Part shown: positions 25,988 through 36,140 of the stretch, piece after piece
How positions within the stretch are numbered: position 1 is the first letter of the stretch
How the letters are laid out: every line of letters begins with the position of its first letter
Source: Paenirhizobium daejeonense
Lineage (GTDB): Bacteria; Pseudomonadota; Alphaproteobacteria; Rhizobiales; Rhizobiaceae
Assembly: GCF_014280875.1 (NCBI RefSeq)
Contig: NZ_JACLAL010000002.1
Location: forward strand, 620,001 to 684,000
Direction of reading: 5' to 3'
Length of the DNA: 64,000 nt
Notes under the pieces: generated by a model
What the model saw: only the letters and a program-made list of their open reading frames with translations
What the model was told of the DNA's origin: nothing
Database searches by the model: none
Made by a program: the position numbers and the translations under genes

Positions 25988-26995
25988 ATGAGCGAAACCG
26001 AAAGACTAACGCTTGAGGAAGCGGAAGCCCGCGTTGCCGCGGCCTGCCTCGGAGCCGGCGCAAGTCCGGCTGCTGCCGCGTCGCTCGCTCGGGCGACGAT
26101 ATCGGCCGAAGCGGCCGGCAACACCCCGGTCGGCTTCGCTCACCTCGTCGATTACCTCTCGGCGTTGGGCGAAGGCCGGATCAACGGCAACGCAGCACCC
26201 ATGATCACATCGCCCGCCCCCGCCCTCATCCGCTCGGATGCCGATGGCGGCATTGCCCAGCTCGGCTTCGACCTCGCATTCGACGATCTGGTCGAAAAGG
26301 CAAAAGGCCTTGGCATTGCCTTATTTACCCAGCGCAACAGCTTCACCTCGGGAGAACTCGGCTACTATCCGTTCCGGCTGGCGGAGCAAGGCCTCATGTC
26401 CTTCGCCTTCACCACCGGTCCCGCGCTGCTCACGGTGGAAGGCGCGTCGAGGCCGCTTTACTGCACCAACCCGATGGCCTTTGCCGCGCCCGCGGGCTCT
26501 TATGGTCCCCTCCTGATCGATCAGGCGTCGAGCAGCACGGCTTACGTCAATATCCGTAGCGCCGCCGAGCACAACGAAACCATTCCGCTTGGTTGGGCGG
26601 TCGATAGTAAGGGCCACCTGACCACCGATCCGCATGAGGCAATGCGCGGCGCACTTCTGGCCTTCGGCGGATCGCGCGGCGCCAACATCGCGCTGATGGT
26701 CGAAGTTCTGGCTTCCGGCCTTTCCGCCGCCAACTGGTCGATGGACGCGCCGTCTTTCACTGAAGGCGACCAGAGCCCCGGCGCGGGCCTCACCATCATC
26801 GCCATCGCACCCGCTCTTCTGGACGAGGATTTCGAAACGCGCCTCGAAGCCCAGCTGAAACGGCTGGCAGAGGAAGGCGTGCATGTGCCGGGTATGACCA
26901 AGGCGAAACGGATGAAGACTGCGGCATCCACAGGCATCACCGTCGGGAAATCCCTCATGGCCCGCATCGACGGATGCGTGCCCCACCGCGGCTGA
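25988..26995 (+). CDS. Ldh-family NAD(P)-dependent oxidoreductase (malate/L-lactate dehydrogenase type)
   Basis: 335 residues of the Ldh_2 family (not the Rossmann type): N-terminal helices, ISAEAAGNTPVGFAHLVDYL, the cofactor region SLMSFAFTTGPALL-like and the catalytic neighbourhood LIDQASSSTAYVNIR, ending with the GVHVPGMTK segment shared by the family. Substrates of relatives include ureidoglycolate, delta-1-piperideine-2-carboxylate, sulfolactate and 2,3-diketogulonate, so the reaction cannot be fixed. It is divergent from the GH13 glucosidase. Ureidoglycolate dehydrogenase is a possibility because of the purine genes in the window, but the gene is far from them. Confidence 0.8.
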   Translation: MSETERLTLEEAEARVAAACLGAGASPAAAASLARATISAEAAGNTPVGFAHLVDYLSALGEGRINGNAAPMITSPAPALIRSDADGGIAQLGFDLAFDDLVEKAKGLGIALFTQRNSFTSGELGYYPFRLAEQGLMSFAFTTGPALLTVEGASRPLYCTNPMAFAAPAGSYGPLLIDQASSSTAYVNIRSAAEHNETIPLGWAVDSKGHLTTDPHEAMRGALLAFGGSRGANIALMVEVLASGLSAANWSMDAPSFTEGDQSPGAGLTIIAIAPALLDEDFETRLEAQLKRLAEEGVHVPGMTKAKRMKTAASTGITVGKSLMARIDGCVPHRG

Positions 26996-27142
26996 CATCA
27001 ACCTGTAATACTACCATCACATAAAGCCGGGGAACGAAGAAAGCGGGAGTCGCATGACCGCGCTCCCTGATGTGCGGGCTGCCGCGCGGCGATCATCCGG
27101 GCGAAAGAACGGGGCGCGGCCGATCCCGGAGGTGGCGAGAAC

Positions 27143-28210
27143 ATGCCCAGACTGACCATCGTGACCGATGCCTGGCATCCGCAGGTGAATGGGGTGGTGC
27201 GTTCCATCGAGAACACCAACCGCGAACTGGCGGCAATGGGCGTCGAGGTGTCGATGCTGACGCCCCAACCCTTCCCCAGCATTCCGATGCCGACCTATCC
27301 GGAAATCCGCCTTTCGCTCGCCCGCTACACTCAGGTCGCCCGCTTCATCGAGGACCACAAACCGGACTACATGCACATCGCCACCGAAGGCCCGCTCGGG
27401 CTGTGGGCCCGTCGCTGGTGTCTCAGGCATGGCATGCCCTTCTCCACCAGCTATCACACTCGCTTTCCAGAATATGTCGCGGCACGCGCGCCGATCCCGG
27501 TGTCCTGGCTCTATGCCTATGTCCGCTGGTTCCACAATCGCGGTGGAGCCTGCATGGTCGCAACCGAAAGCCTGCGCCGCGAACTCTCGGAAAAGGGCCT
27601 GAACAACCTCTGCCTCTGGAGCCGCGGCATCGACACCACACTTTTCCGCCCGCGCCCAAGGCAGGAGAACCCGATGAACCTGCCGCGCCCGATCTTCATG
27701 ACGGTCGGTCGCGTGGCGGTGGAAAAGAACCTGCCGGCCTTCCTCGATCTCGACCTGCCGGGTTCAAAGGTGGTGGTCGGCGACGGCCCCGCCCGCGCCG
27801 AGCTTGAAGCCCACTATCCGCACGTCCATTTCACCGGCGTGAAGACCGGCGAGGATCTCGCCGAAACCTATGCCCAGGCCGACGTCTTTGTGTTCCCCTC
27901 GAAGACCGACACCTTCGGCAACACCATCCTCGAGGCCATGGCCTCCGGTGTTCCGGTCGCAGCCTTCCCCGTCACCGGTCCGGTCGATATCATTCCGGCG
28001 GAGAGCGAAGCGGGCGCGCTGGACGACAACCTGAAAAACGCCTGCCTGAAGGCGCTCGACTGTTCGCGGGAGAAGGCGCGTGCGCTTGCCGAAACCTTCT
28101 CGTGGCAATCCGCTACGACCCAGTTTCTCGACAACGTCATCGAGGCGAAGACGCAGGCCCGACGCAAGCGTCTGCCACTGCGCCAGTCCGGCCGCCAACT
28201 CGGCGCCTGA
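27143..28210 (+). CDS. GT4-family glycosyltransferase, possible glycolipid synthase
   Basis: 355 residues. GT-B fold: N-terminal acceptor half (LTIVTDAWHPQVNGVVRSIE; STSYHTRFPEYVAARAPIP) and C-terminal nucleotide-sugar half (FMTVGRVAVEKNLPAFLDLD; FVFPSKTDTFGNTILEAMAS, with the EX7E-type motif). The DAWHPQVNGVV start is typical of enzymes that add sugars to diacylglycerol or phosphatidylinositol, as in rhizobial and plant-like sulfolipid and digalactolipid synthases. Starts after GGAGGTGGCGAG. Tail is Arg-rich. Acceptor not proven. Confidence 0.85.
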   Translation: MPRLTIVTDAWHPQVNGVVRSIENTNRELAAMGVEVSMLTPQPFPSIPMPTYPEIRLSLARYTQVARFIEDHKPDYMHIATEGPLGLWARRWCLRHGMPFSTSYHTRFPEYVAARAPIPVSWLYAYVRWFHNRGGACMVATESLRRELSEKGLNNLCLWSRGIDTTLFRPRPRQENPMNLPRPIFMTVGRVAVEKNLPAFLDLDLPGSKVVVGDGPARAELEAHYPHVHFTGVKTGEDLAETYAQADVFVFPSKTDTFGNTILEAMASGVPVAAFPVTGPVDIIPAESEAGALDDNLKNACLKALDCSREKARALAETFSWQSATTQFLDNVIEAKTQARRKRLPLRQSGRQLGA

Positions 28211-28219
28211 TCAGAAAGA

Positions 28220-29644
28220 TCAGCGCTTCTTCTTGCGGTTTTCGAACGGGTTGTCCGATGCCTTGAAGTGAATGCGGATCGGCACGCCGGGCAACTGGAA
28301 ATCGTTGCGCAGGCCGTTCGTCAGGTAACGCACATAGGATTCCGGCAGCGCATCGGCGCGCGTGCAGGAAACCATGAAGGCCGGCGGACGCGCCTTCACC
28401 TGCGTCATGTACTTGAGCTTGATGCGCCGGCCGGAAACTGCCGGTGGCGGATGCTGGATCTGCTGATGCTCCAGCCAGCGGTTGAGCTTGGCGGTCGAGA
28501 TGCGACGGTTCCACACGCGGTCGGTGTCGATGATGTTCTGCATCAGCTTGTCGAGACCGTAGCCGGTCTGGCCGGAAATCGGCACGGCGCGGATACCACG
28601 GGCCTGCGGCAGCAGGCGCTCGGTCTTCTCGCGCAGGTCGGCAAGCACGGCCTGCGGATCTTCCACAAGGTCCCACTTGTTGAAGGCGAGCACGGCGGCG
28701 CGGCCTTCGCGCAGCACCAGATCGGCGATCTGCAGGTCCTGTTTTTCGAACGGGATGGTGGCGTCGAACACAATCACCACCGTTTCGGCAAAGCGGATGG
28801 CGCGCAGCGCATCGGCAACGGAGAGCTTTTCCAGCTTTTCCTGCACCTTCGCCTTGCGTCGCATACCGGCGGTGTCGAACATCTTGATGGTACGACCGCG
28901 CCAGTCCCATTCGACGGAAATGCTGTCGCGGGTGATGCCGGCCTCAGGTCCCGTCAGCAGGCGGTCTTCGCCGAGGAACCGGTTGATGAGCGTCGACTTG
29001 CCAGCATTCGGACGACCGACGATCGCCACGCGCAGCGGCTTGGTCTCGTCGTATTCGGGCTCTTCCTCTTCGTCGCCCTCTTCGAGGCCGCCCGGTGCAA
29101 GCGAGACATTGGTTTCCGCCTCGTCAATCTCTTCCGGGAAAGCGCGCTCTTCGCCGATCGCCGCAACGATGGCGTCGCGCAAGTCGATCATGCCCTGCCC
29201 ATGCTCCGCCGAAATCGGGCAAGGCTCGCCAAGGCCGAGCGTGAAGGCGTCATAGAAACCGCCGTCAGAGCCGCGGGCTTCGGACTTGTTGGCAACGAGA
29301 ACAACAGGCTTGCCGCTGCGGCGCAGGAGTTCACCGAACGTCTTGTCGAGCGGCGTCAGGCCGGACTTGGCATCGACCACGAACAGCGTCAGGTCCGCTT
29401 CGTCGATGGCCGCCTCGGTCTGCGCGCGCATGCGGCCTTCAAGCGTGTCGGGACCGGTCTCTTCAAGACCGGCGGTATCGATGATCGTGAAACGCAGATC
29501 GATGAGCTTGGCGTCGCCCGGCCGGCGATCACGCGTCACGCCGGGCGTGTCGTCGACAAGCGCCAGCTTCTTTCCAACCAGACGGTTGAAAAGCGTGGAC
29601 TTGCCGACATTCGGACGGCCGACGATGGCGACGGTGAAGCTCAT
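28220..29644 (-). CDS. der: Ribosome-assembly GTPase Der (EngA)
   Basis: 474 residues, two tandem GTPase domains and a C-terminal KH-like domain, a plan unique to Der. Domain 1: [17 protein letters not shown]; domain 2: [21 protein letters not shown]. The KH part runs from about residue 370 ([20 protein letters not shown]) to the Lys/Arg-rich end. Essential for 50S maturation. The acidic linker between the G-domains ([13 protein letters not shown]) is longer than in E. coli. It follows a YfgM-like gene in the same direction, a common pairing. Confidence 0.97.
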   Translation of the reverse strand: MSFTVAIVGRPNVGKSTLFNRLVGKKLALVDDTPGVTRDRRPGDAKLIDLRFTIIDTAGLEETGPDTLEGRMRAQTEAAIDEADLTLFVVDAKSGLTPLDKTFGELLRRSGKPVVLVANKSEARGSDGGFYDAFTLGLGEPCPISAEHGQGMIDLRDAIVAAIGEERAFPEEIDEAETNVSLAPGGLEEGDEEEEPEYDETKPLRVAIVGRPNAGKSTLINRFLGEDRLLTGPEAGITRDSISVEWDWRGRTIKMFDTAGMRRKAKVQEKLEKLSVADALRAIRFAETVVIVFDATIPFEKQDLQIADLVLREGRAAVLAFNKWDLVEDPQAVLADLREKTERLLPQARGIRAVPISGQTGYGLDKLMQNIIDTDRVWNRRISTAKLNRWLEHQQIQHPPPAVSGRRIKLKYMTQVKARPPAFMVSCTRADALPESYVRYLTNGLRNDFQLPGVPIRIHFKASDNPFENRKKKR

Positions 29645-29682
29645 GCGGTTTTATCCTTCCGGGCGAAAGCGCCCAAAACGGC

Positions 29683-30354
29683 TCAGGGCGCCTTGCCGGA
29701 GGCGATGATGTTGTCGAGCAGCATGCGGGCCCGGTTCGCCACGTTGCGCGGAGCTTCCGCGTCTTCGGTGATCTGTTCGAACCATTCGCGCGCGCGCGCC
29801 ATGTCGCCGGCCTTGTAGGCGGCAAGCCCAAGCGCTTCGCGAGCCGAATGGCGCATCGCGTCGGTCGGGGTTGCCATGGCTTCCACCTCGGCGGAAACCT
29901 GCTCATAGGTGCCCGCGTCGATCAGCAGCCATGCAGCGCGCATATGCGCCACATCGCGGATCACCTGCGGAACGGAATTATCCTTGCCGATTTCGGTAAA
30001 GGCGGCAATTGCCGCGGCGGCATCGCCCTTCTGTGCCTGAACGGTGGCCGAACGCATGCGCGCCAGAACAGCATAGGCGCCGTAGCCGTCCTTCTCCAGG
30101 GCGGCAAGCGCCGCGGTGGCCTCGTCGTTCTTGCCTTCGTTGGCAAGGGTCAGTGCGGCAAGGAACTGGTCGCCAGCGCCCGACGAGCGGTGGGAATGCC
30201 AGTATTCATAGCCGCGATAACCCGCGGTGCCGAGAACGATCAGGAGAGCAGCACCAATGATGACCGGTGCGAATTTCCGCCAGGCCATCTTGACCTGCTC
30301 CGAACGGAGCTCGTCATTGACTTCGCGAATAAAGCTGTCGTTGTTATCCACCAT
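29683..30354 (-). CDS. YfgM-like membrane-anchored TPR protein
   Basis: 223 residues. Short cytoplasmic N-terminus (MVDNNDSFIREVNDELRSEQ), one transmembrane helix (about 29-46, FAPVIIGAALLIVLGTAG) and a periplasmic TPR_21-type region with helical repeats (AALAALEKDGYGAYAVLARM; ALGLAAYKAGDMARAREWFE). In E. coli YfgM assists the SecYEG periplasmic chaperone network and lies upstream of bamB-der; here it lies directly upstream of der, matching that order without bamB. Confidence 0.88.
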   Translation of the reverse strand: MVDNNDSFIREVNDELRSEQVKMAWRKFAPVIIGAALLIVLGTAGYRGYEYWHSHRSSGAGDQFLAALTLANEGKNDEATAALAALEKDGYGAYAVLARMRSATVQAQKGDAAAAIAAFTEIGKDNSVPQVIRDVAHMRAAWLLIDAGTYEQVSAEVEAMATPTDAMRHSAREALGLAAYKAGDMARAREWFEQITEDAEAPRNVANRARMLLDNIIASGKAP

Positions 30355-30414
30355 GTCTCGTTCCGGAAGGCCGGCCTTTCAACTGCATTCTGCTGCGTAA
30401 GCGGCCTTCCTAGA

Positions 30415-30446
30415 GCAAAGGATGCTCAAATGGAAGCATCCTTTGC
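30415..30446. repeat. Palindromic intergenic hairpin (rhizobial repeat type)
   Basis: Perfect 12-bp arms gcaaaggatgct / agcatcctttgc with an 8-base loop, flanked on the left by TAGA. It lies between the NnrU-family and YfgM-like genes and may terminate the former on the minus strand. The form, with a central palindrome next to TAGAGC, matches short palindromes scattered between genes in rhizobia. Confidence 0.65.
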
Positions 30447-30491
30447 GGTCACAAGGGCGGCACCGGCGGGGAAAATGCCCCAAACCGGGCA

Positions 30492-31070
30492 TTACATCGG
30501 GATGGGAGCCACGCCGATCAGCCACAGGTGGAGCTTCCAGACGAACAGCGCCCAGATCACCGCACCCACGCCGATGGCGATCACGTCGTACTTTGCCGAA
30601 ACGAAAGCACGCGGCGTGACGAGGCCTGCTCGCTCCCGGCGCTTCAGCGCAATGCGCAGGATGACGCCCCAGGCGAGGAACGAGCCGAATAGCAGCACGG
30701 AAGCAAGATCGCCATTGGCGAGCAGATGGGCGAAGGCCCAGATCTTTACGCCGAGGATCATCGGATGCTTGGTCTTCGTCGCGATATAGCCTGCGGGAAG
30801 TTCGGCGGCGGCAAGACAGATCATCGACAACAGCATCAAAGTCACGGTGAGATGCGACATGCCGGCCGGCGGGAACCAGAGATTGATGGTCGGCGAAATC
30901 GACCATCCATAGATCAGAACGACAATCGAGACGATGCTGACGAGGGAATAGATGCCCTTCCAGCCATTTTCGCCGAACTTGTCGACCATTCCCGATCTGA
31001 AAGCCGGGGCAACGACCCGAACCAGATGCAGGCCAAGAAACAGGATGATCCCGAGAATCAGGATTGCCAT
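30492..31070 (-). CDS. NnrU-family integral membrane protein
   Basis: 192 residues with about five transmembrane helices (3-17, 39-57, 72-92, 103-125, 158-178). NnrU family: MAILILGIILFLGLHLVRVV at the start and HPMILGVKIWAFAHLLANGD in the middle, with conserved His in helices. First described with nitric-oxide-responsive genes in Rhodobacter, but many members have no link to denitrification; distant kin of plant Z-ISO carotenoid isomerases. No denitrification operon is here, although pseudoazurin lies 20 kb away. Confidence 0.88.
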   Translation of the reverse strand: MAILILGIILFLGLHLVRVVAPAFRSGMVDKFGENGWKGIYSLVSIVSIVVLIYGWSISPTINLWFPPAGMSHLTVTLMLLSMICLAAAELPAGYIATKTKHPMILGVKIWAFAHLLANGDLASVLLFGSFLAWGVILRIALKRRERAGLVTPRAFVSAKYDVIAIGVGAVIWALFVWKLHLWLIGVAPIPM

Positions 31071-31197
31071 CGATAAGACCTCGTCTTGATAATGTTCATC
31101 ATGGAATAGTGATCTCCGTCGTCAATTTCCAGTGTGTTCAAAGCTTCGCCGCATTTGGATGACAGGACGCCCGCTTGATTTGATTACGGGTTCCAGC

Positions 31198-32247
31198 ATG
31201 CTTCGTTCGTCCGCCATCCTTTCGCTCGCCTTTTTCCTGCCTCTGCCGCTGATGGCCGAGCCGCTTCAGGAGGCCGGGCAGAAGGCAGACCAGACAGCAT
31301 CAGTCCCGCAGGAACAGGCGACGCCCGCCCAGGAAAAGCCGAAGCAACTGCTGCTGATCTCCTTCGACGGCGCTCATGACAACGCGCTGTGGACGAAGAG
31401 CCGCGATATCGCGCGGCGCGCCAACAACGCCCACTTCACCTATTTCCTCTCCTGCACCACGCTCATTCCGCGCTCTGCCTCCAAGGGTTATCAAGCGCCG
31501 GGCAAGAAGGCCGGCCGTTCCAATGTCGGCTTCGCGCCGACTGTGGAAGACGTGACGACCCGGCTCGACAATCTGTGGAATGCCCACCTTGAAGGCCACG
31601 AGATCGGCAGCCATGTCTGCGGCCACTTCGATGGCAAGGATTGGTCGAAGGCCGACTGGCTTTCGGAATTTTCCACCTTCCGCACGACACTCGCCAATGC
31701 ATGGAAGGCGAACGGCGTGGGGGACAAGGAGCCCCAGGGCTGGCAGGATTTCGCCGCCCACGGCGTCAAGGGCGTCCGCGCGCCCTATCTTTCCGCCCCG
31801 GACAGCCTCGTCGAAGCCGAGAAGGCCTTCGGCTTCGCTTTCGACGCAAGCCTCGTGACCAAGGGACCGGCCCTGCCGCAGCAGGATGGTTCGGTCACCC
31901 GCTTCGGCCTGCCACTTATTCCCGAAGGACCACAGAACCGCCGCATCATCGGCATGGACTACAATCTCTTCGTTCGCCACTCCGCCGGCATCGACAACCC
32001 ATCCCGTTCGCAGGAATTCGAGGAACGCACCTATGCGGCCTTCAAGTCGGCCTTCGAAGACCAGTACAATGGCGAACGCATCCCGGTTCAGTTCGGCTTC
32101 CATTTCGTGGAGATGAACGCCGGCGCCTACTGGCGCGCCATGGAACGGCTGGTCACCGACGTCTGTCAGCGGACGGATGTCGCCTGTGTCAGCTATTCTG
32201 AGGCGATGGATATCCTGGCGAAGCGGCAGGCGCCTCCCCGTTCCTGA
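31198..32247 (+). CDS. Exported polysaccharide deacetylase-family protein
   Basis: 349 residues from the ATG at 31198, chosen because a signal peptide begins there (MLRSSAILSLAFFLPLPLMA); two earlier in-frame starts would bury it. NodB-fold features: LLLISFDGAHDNALW with the first catalytic Asp, EIGSHVCGHFDGKDW with the H-x3-H metal site, GVRAPYLSAPDSLVEAEKAF as the substrate strand. Probably a periplasmic or surface carbohydrate deacetylase; the substrate is unknown. Gln/Pro-rich linker at about 25-60. Confidence 0.85.
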   Translation: MLRSSAILSLAFFLPLPLMAEPLQEAGQKADQTASVPQEQATPAQEKPKQLLLISFDGAHDNALWTKSRDIARRANNAHFTYFLSCTTLIPRSASKGYQAPGKKAGRSNVGFAPTVEDVTTRLDNLWNAHLEGHEIGSHVCGHFDGKDWSKADWLSEFSTFRTTLANAWKANGVGDKEPQGWQDFAAHGVKGVRAPYLSAPDSLVEAEKAFGFAFDASLVTKGPALPQQDGSVTRFGLPLIPEGPQNRRIIGMDYNLFVRHSAGIDNPSRSQEFEERTYAAFKSAFEDQYNGERIPVQFGFHFVEMNAGAYWRAMERLVTDVCQRTDVACVSYSEAMDILAKRQAPPRS

Positions 32248-32565
32248 CCGTTCCTGACGCCGGGCGAGGATAACTCCCGCCCCTTCCCGAAAAATACTCC
32301 AGCATCATCAAGCGCTTGACGAGAGCGCCCCCTCTATGGCGTCCCCGTGCGACCGCAATCGCCTAACCTGATGAAGCCATCGGATGGGAAACCGGCTTCG
32401 CGAACCGGCGCACCAAGGATCATGAACCGGTTGCCGATGGCGGCTGCAATCAAGGTCTTTCGGAACCCTGCGACGATAACCGAGGACCGAGGCGAAGATT
32501 GTAGCCGGGGCAGGCGGAACGCCTGATACCAATACCCAAGTTCAACCCCGCCTGCCCTTCTCCCA
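32248..32565. other. Non-coding stretch between convergent deacetylase and bacA genes
   Basis: About 320 bases without a supported gene. A minus-strand frame ends with FMILGAPVREAGFPSDGFIR but lacks a good start, ribosome site or family match. The bacA terminator lies at its right edge. I see nothing else. Confidence 0.5.
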
Positions 32566-32598
32566 AAACAAAACCGCGCCGGAGTGATCCGACGCGGC
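32566..32598 (-). terminator. Terminator after bacA
   Basis: Minus-strand stem CCGCGTCGGA / TCCGGCGCGG with a 4-base loop and one mismatch, followed by TTTTGTTTTGGG. Directly downstream of the bacA stop. Confidence 0.8.
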
Positions 32599-32625
32599 TG
32601 AAGGTGCTGACGAAGCAAGTACCGA

Positions 32626-33903
32626 TCAGTGCTTGTTCGCCTCGATCTCGCCGAACTGCTGTTCGCGCTCGAGATATTTCTGGTCGATTTCCGGTAGCGC
32701 CTCATTGTCGATCGCGGCTTCGAATGTGCGCAGACGTTTGTAGATCGAAAGCAGCTCGACGATCGTCGGCCACACGTTGACGAGATACTGGAACGAGTTC
32801 GACACCTGACCAAAGGCGGTCGCGATCTGCTGGTAGATACCATAGGTGATCTTCACCGCGACGATGGTCGGCACCAGCATGAAGATCAGGAACAGCGCGT
32901 CGGCCTGATTGTAGAACGACCGCGCCAGGTTGAAGTAGGTGTAGTGGAAATAGAGGCGGAAATAGTTTTTCCGCACATTGGAGAAGAGCTCGGCAACGGT
33001 CAGCGGCTGGGCCCTGTCCGCATGATCCTCGCCATAGACGAGTTCCTTGCGGTAGGCCGCCTCGACACGCTGGTTGCGGAATTCGAGACCCGGCAGCTTG
33101 ATGCCGACAAGCGCCAGCAGGCCGGTACCGAAGACGGACCAGACCAGCGCCAGCCAGAACAGGCTGTGAGGAATCTGGCCGATGATCGGCAGATCGGTCA
33201 CATATTTCGACAGCACGAACAGGATCGGCAGGAAGGCGACGAGGTTCATCACCGCATCGATCAGGCTGACGCCCAGTCCTTCGAAGGTGGTGGCGAAGCG
33301 CATGGTGTCTTCCTGCACACGCTGGGACGCGCCTTCGATATGACGGACCTTCTGCCACTTCGACATGTAGTAGTTGTTCATCGCGGAGCGCCAACGGAAC
33401 ACATAGTGGCTGACGAAGAAACGCACCACGACGAAGACCGCCACGTTCAAGAAGGCAATGCTCCAGAACGTGATCATCAGGCTGTAGAAGTCCCATTCCG
33501 TGATGCCGGGCTTGCCGGTCAGTGCGTTCTGCAAGAGGTCGCCGAAGGGACGGCGCCAGTTGTTGAGCAGCACCGACACCTGAACGTCGAAATAGGTGGT
33601 GAAGATGATGAAGTAGGATCCCCAGATCGCCCAGTGCCGCCAGGGATGATCCTTGGCGTAATATTCCCAGAACAGGCCGAAGACCGCCGCCCACGCTGCC
33701 GCATAGAGGTAGAACCACAGGTAGTCGGTGGTGATGAAGAAGCTCAGGTTGATGATCGGTTCTGCATCTTCCGGCATCGGCTGGAAGCCGAGTGCCGCAC
33801 CCATCTGCGCGCCCGCCAGATACCAGATGAGGATGGCAAGCAGGGTCCAGATGGCAAAGGATGAGAAGAACAGTTTCGGTTTGGGAAAGAAGGATTGAAA
33901 CAC
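32626..33903 (-). CDS. bacA: BacA/SbmA peptide transporter
   Basis: 425 residues of the SbmA/BacA family, a proton-driven inner-membrane importer of peptides such as bleomycin, microcin B17 and NCR or other proline-rich peptides. Several transmembrane helices (for example about 14-30, 66-82, 145-165, 212-232, 244-264) and the family signature region [20 protein letters not shown] plus [20 protein letters not shown]. No ABC ATPase domain is fused to it. In Sinorhizobium it is required for bacteroid survival and for very-long-chain fatty acid modification of lipid A. Monocistronic with its own terminator. Family certain; BacA rather than another SbmA-like paralogue judged from length and context. 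Confidence 0.93.
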   Translation of the reverse strand: MFQSFFPKPKLFFSSFAIWTLLAILIWYLAGAQMGAALGFQPMPEDAEPIINLSFFITTDYLWFYLYAAAWAAVFGLFWEYYAKDHPWRHWAIWGSYFIIFTTYFDVQVSVLLNNWRRPFGDLLQNALTGKPGITEWDFYSLMITFWSIAFLNVAVFVVVRFFVSHYVFRWRSAMNNYYMSKWQKVRHIEGASQRVQEDTMRFATTFEGLGVSLIDAVMNLVAFLPILFVLSKYVTDLPIIGQIPHSLFWLALVWSVFGTGLLALVGIKLPGLEFRNQRVEAAYRKELVYGEDHADRAQPLTVAELFSNVRKNYFRLYFHYTYFNLARSFYNQADALFLIFMLVPTIVAVKITYGIYQQIATAFGQVSNSFQYLVNVWPTIVELLSIYKRLRTFEAAIDNEALPEIDQKYLEREQQFGEIEANKH

Positions 33904-34052
33904 GGGGCAGGCTGCTTTCTCGGCGTGAAACGGGAGGGCGTTTGAAACCCGGTCTGTCGCGCGAAATTAGGGCAGAACAAAGAACCCGGCAACGCCATTA
34001 CCAAAATGTAACCGGACCGGCCAAAGCCAATTCACAGCTTAGCCGCGACGGC

Positions 34053-35234
34053 TCAGGCGAGCCGCCGGTAAACCGGCATAACCAACAGCGCCGCGACGAC
34101 AAGCGCGAAGGCCGCAGCAATGGTTCCGGCATCGTAACTGCCCGTCCATTCGGCAAGCGAACCTGCGACCAGCGGACCGATGATCTGACCGACACCGAAA
34201 GCGGCGGTCAGGAAAGCAAGCGCACGGCGCTGGCTTTCCGGCGCAAGCTGGCGCCCGATTCTCAGGGCATAGGCGGTTATGATCATGAATGTCGCGCCGA
34301 GCATCAAACCGCCGACGATCGGCGCATAGGGCGAAGGCAGCAGCACCGACCCTAGAACACCTGCCGCCTCGATCAGCAGGCTCGCCACATAGGCTCCACG
34401 CAACCCGATTCGAATCATAATCGGCCGCCAGACGAACAAGGAGACTGCCGCTGTGCAGCCCGCCAGGAACCATGTCAGGAATTCCACCATCGGCCCGGCG
34501 TCGCTCATGCGCGCCATGGCAACGACGAACGTGGCGGTGACCACGTAGCCGAAGCCGAACAGCGCGTATGAAATCGTCAGCAGCACCAGTGGAAGCTTCC
34601 AGACGAGCGGCGGCTCGGGACTGGGTTTCGCCTCGAATCTCGGAGCCGATGGCAGAAGCGCGATGACGACCAACAGGGCAATCAGGCTGATGGCGGCACC
34701 CGCCAGCCAGTCCACCTGCCACGAGGCAATCCCGAAGGGACCGGAGTAAGCCACGATAGCCACCATCAGCGAGGAAATGGCAATCCCGAAGCCCACACCA
34801 CCGAAGTGGGCCGACTGGACCGCCTCGCTTCCGGCCAGCGCGGCATGGCCGAGAACGACGGTCGTGATAAAGATCAAGGCAAAGGCGCTGGCGAGGCCGG
34901 CAAGGAAGCGCAGCACACAAAAGGCCCAGACGGTTTCGACGCCGGCCATGGCCGCCAGCAGAAGCGTGCTGACGGCCAGCGCGGCAAGCCCCGCGCTACG
35001 CTCCCGGCCGGAAACCCAGCCATAGGCTGCAAGGATCGCCCCCACCAGATAGCCGGTAAAGTTCGCCGCCGCGATCAACCCCGCATCGCCGCTAGAAAGG
35101 CCGAGATCGGTCACCATGCCCGGCAGGATCGGCGTGAAAGAGAAACGCCCGAAACCCATGGCCGCCGCCATTGCCAGCGCGCCGGCGAGAGCCGTCTTAA
35201 ACAGATCGAAGCCTTGGGAATTGCCGTTCGTCAT
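34053..35234 (-). CDS. YbfB/YjiJ-family MFS transporter
   Basis: 393 residues from the ATG at 35234 (MTNGNSQGFDLFKTALAGAL). Twelve-helix MFS layout with the family signature AAAMGFGRFSFTPILPGMV in the first helix and NFTGYLVGAILAAYGW. YbfB/YjiJ proteins are uncharacterised major facilitator exporters. A convergent or divergent partner regulator is not evident; the gene stands between bacA and map, all on the minus strand, with 149 and 84 bases between them. Confidence 0.85.
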   Translation of the reverse strand: MTNGNSQGFDLFKTALAGALAMAAAMGFGRFSFTPILPGMVTDLGLSSGDAGLIAAANFTGYLVGAILAAYGWVSGRERSAGLAALAVSTLLLAAMAGVETVWAFCVLRFLAGLASAFALIFITTVVLGHAALAGSEAVQSAHFGGVGFGIAISSLMVAIVAYSGPFGIASWQVDWLAGAAISLIALLVVIALLPSAPRFEAKPSPEPPLVWKLPLVLLTISYALFGFGYVVTATFVVAMARMSDAGPMVEFLTWFLAGCTAAVSLFVWRPIMIRIGLRGAYVASLLIEAAGVLGSVLLPSPYAPIVGGLMLGATFMIITAYALRIGRQLAPESQRRALAFLTAAFGVGQIIGPLVAGSLAEWTGSYDAGTIAAAFALVVAALLVMPVYRRLA

Positions 35235-35318
35235 AGGCGGTTTATCGCACCGCAACAACTGAACGACAAACCACAAATACTGATCGCCGGCTCAACGCAG
35301 CTTGATGGAAAGCGGGGA

Positions 35319-36068
35319 TCAATCCGCCAGCGTCAGGATGATCGGGCCGTTGCGGGTGACGACAAGGGTGTGTTCGAACTGCACGGTCGGCGCCTTCGGT
35401 TCGCTGAAAAGCGTCCAGGGATCGTCGCCATCCTCGGCCCAGAGCCCACCGATTGAAAGGAATGGCTCGACGGTGAAGACCAGTCCCTCTTCCATGATCC
35501 GCGTCTCGTCCGGGTCCGGCCAGGTCGCCAGCTCCTTCGGTTCCTCGTGCAGCGAATGGCCGATGCCGTGGCTCGCAAGGTTCTGGATCAGCGTATAGCG
35601 GTTCTTCCTCGCAAATGTGCCGATGGCGTTGCCGATATTGGCCATGGGCTGGCCGGTGCGAACCTGATTGATCCCCACCCACATCGCCCGCTTGCCGTCG
35701 CGTACCAGCCGCTCGAGCTTCGGTGTTACCGGCGGCACGATGAAGGACGATCCGGTATCGCCGAAGAAGCCCGCCTTCTCGCCGGAAACGTCGATATTAA
35801 CGAGATCGCCGGCGAGGATCTTGCGGTCACCCGGAATGCCGTGGGCCACTTCTTCGTTGACGCTGATGCAGGTCGCGCCTGGAAACTGGTAACAGAGTTC
35901 CGGTGCCGACTGCGCGCCAGCATCTTCCAGAACCTTGCGGCCGATCTGGTCCAGCTCCCGCGTGGTGATGCCCGGCTCCAGCGCCGCCGCCATCGTCTTC
36001 ACGGCCACGGCACAGATATGGCCGATCTCCTTGAGGCGGGTCAGGTCGTCGTCGCTGGATACAATCAT
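35319..36068 (-). CDS. map: Methionine aminopeptidase, type I
   Basis: 249 residues. Removes the N-terminal Met from nascent proteins. Metal ligands are visible as the usual two Asp, His and two Glu set: AGDLVNIDVSGEKAGFFGDT (the two Asp), HGIGHSLHEEP (His), EEGLVFTVEPF (Glu) and VQFEHTLVVT (Glu). No N-terminal zinc-finger extension. Rhizobia often carry more than one map gene, so this may be the main or an accessory copy. Confidence 0.93.
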   Translation of the reverse strand: MIVSSDDDLTRLKEIGHICAVAVKTMAAALEPGITTRELDQIGRKVLEDAGAQSAPELCYQFPGATCISVNEEVAHGIPGDRKILAGDLVNIDVSGEKAGFFGDTGSSFIVPPVTPKLERLVRDGKRAMWVGINQVRTGQPMANIGNAIGTFARKNRYTLIQNLASHGIGHSLHEEPKELATWPDPDETRIMEEGLVFTVEPFLSIGGLWAEDGDDPWTLFSEPKAPTVQFEHTLVVTRNGPIILTLAD

Positions 36069-36140
36069 CGTTGGTCTTTCGGGCCATCCGGCCCCGTCTT
36101 GTCAGAAAGGGCCTTCTTATTTTGAAGGAATGCGGGGTGC

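Noticed and set aside
25852..26124. N-terminal extension of the GH13 glucosidase by 91 codons
   Set aside because: It overlaps the start of the divergent Ldh-family gene, is low-complexity Ala/Ser-rich and lacks similarity; a good ribosome site precedes the ATG at 25851.
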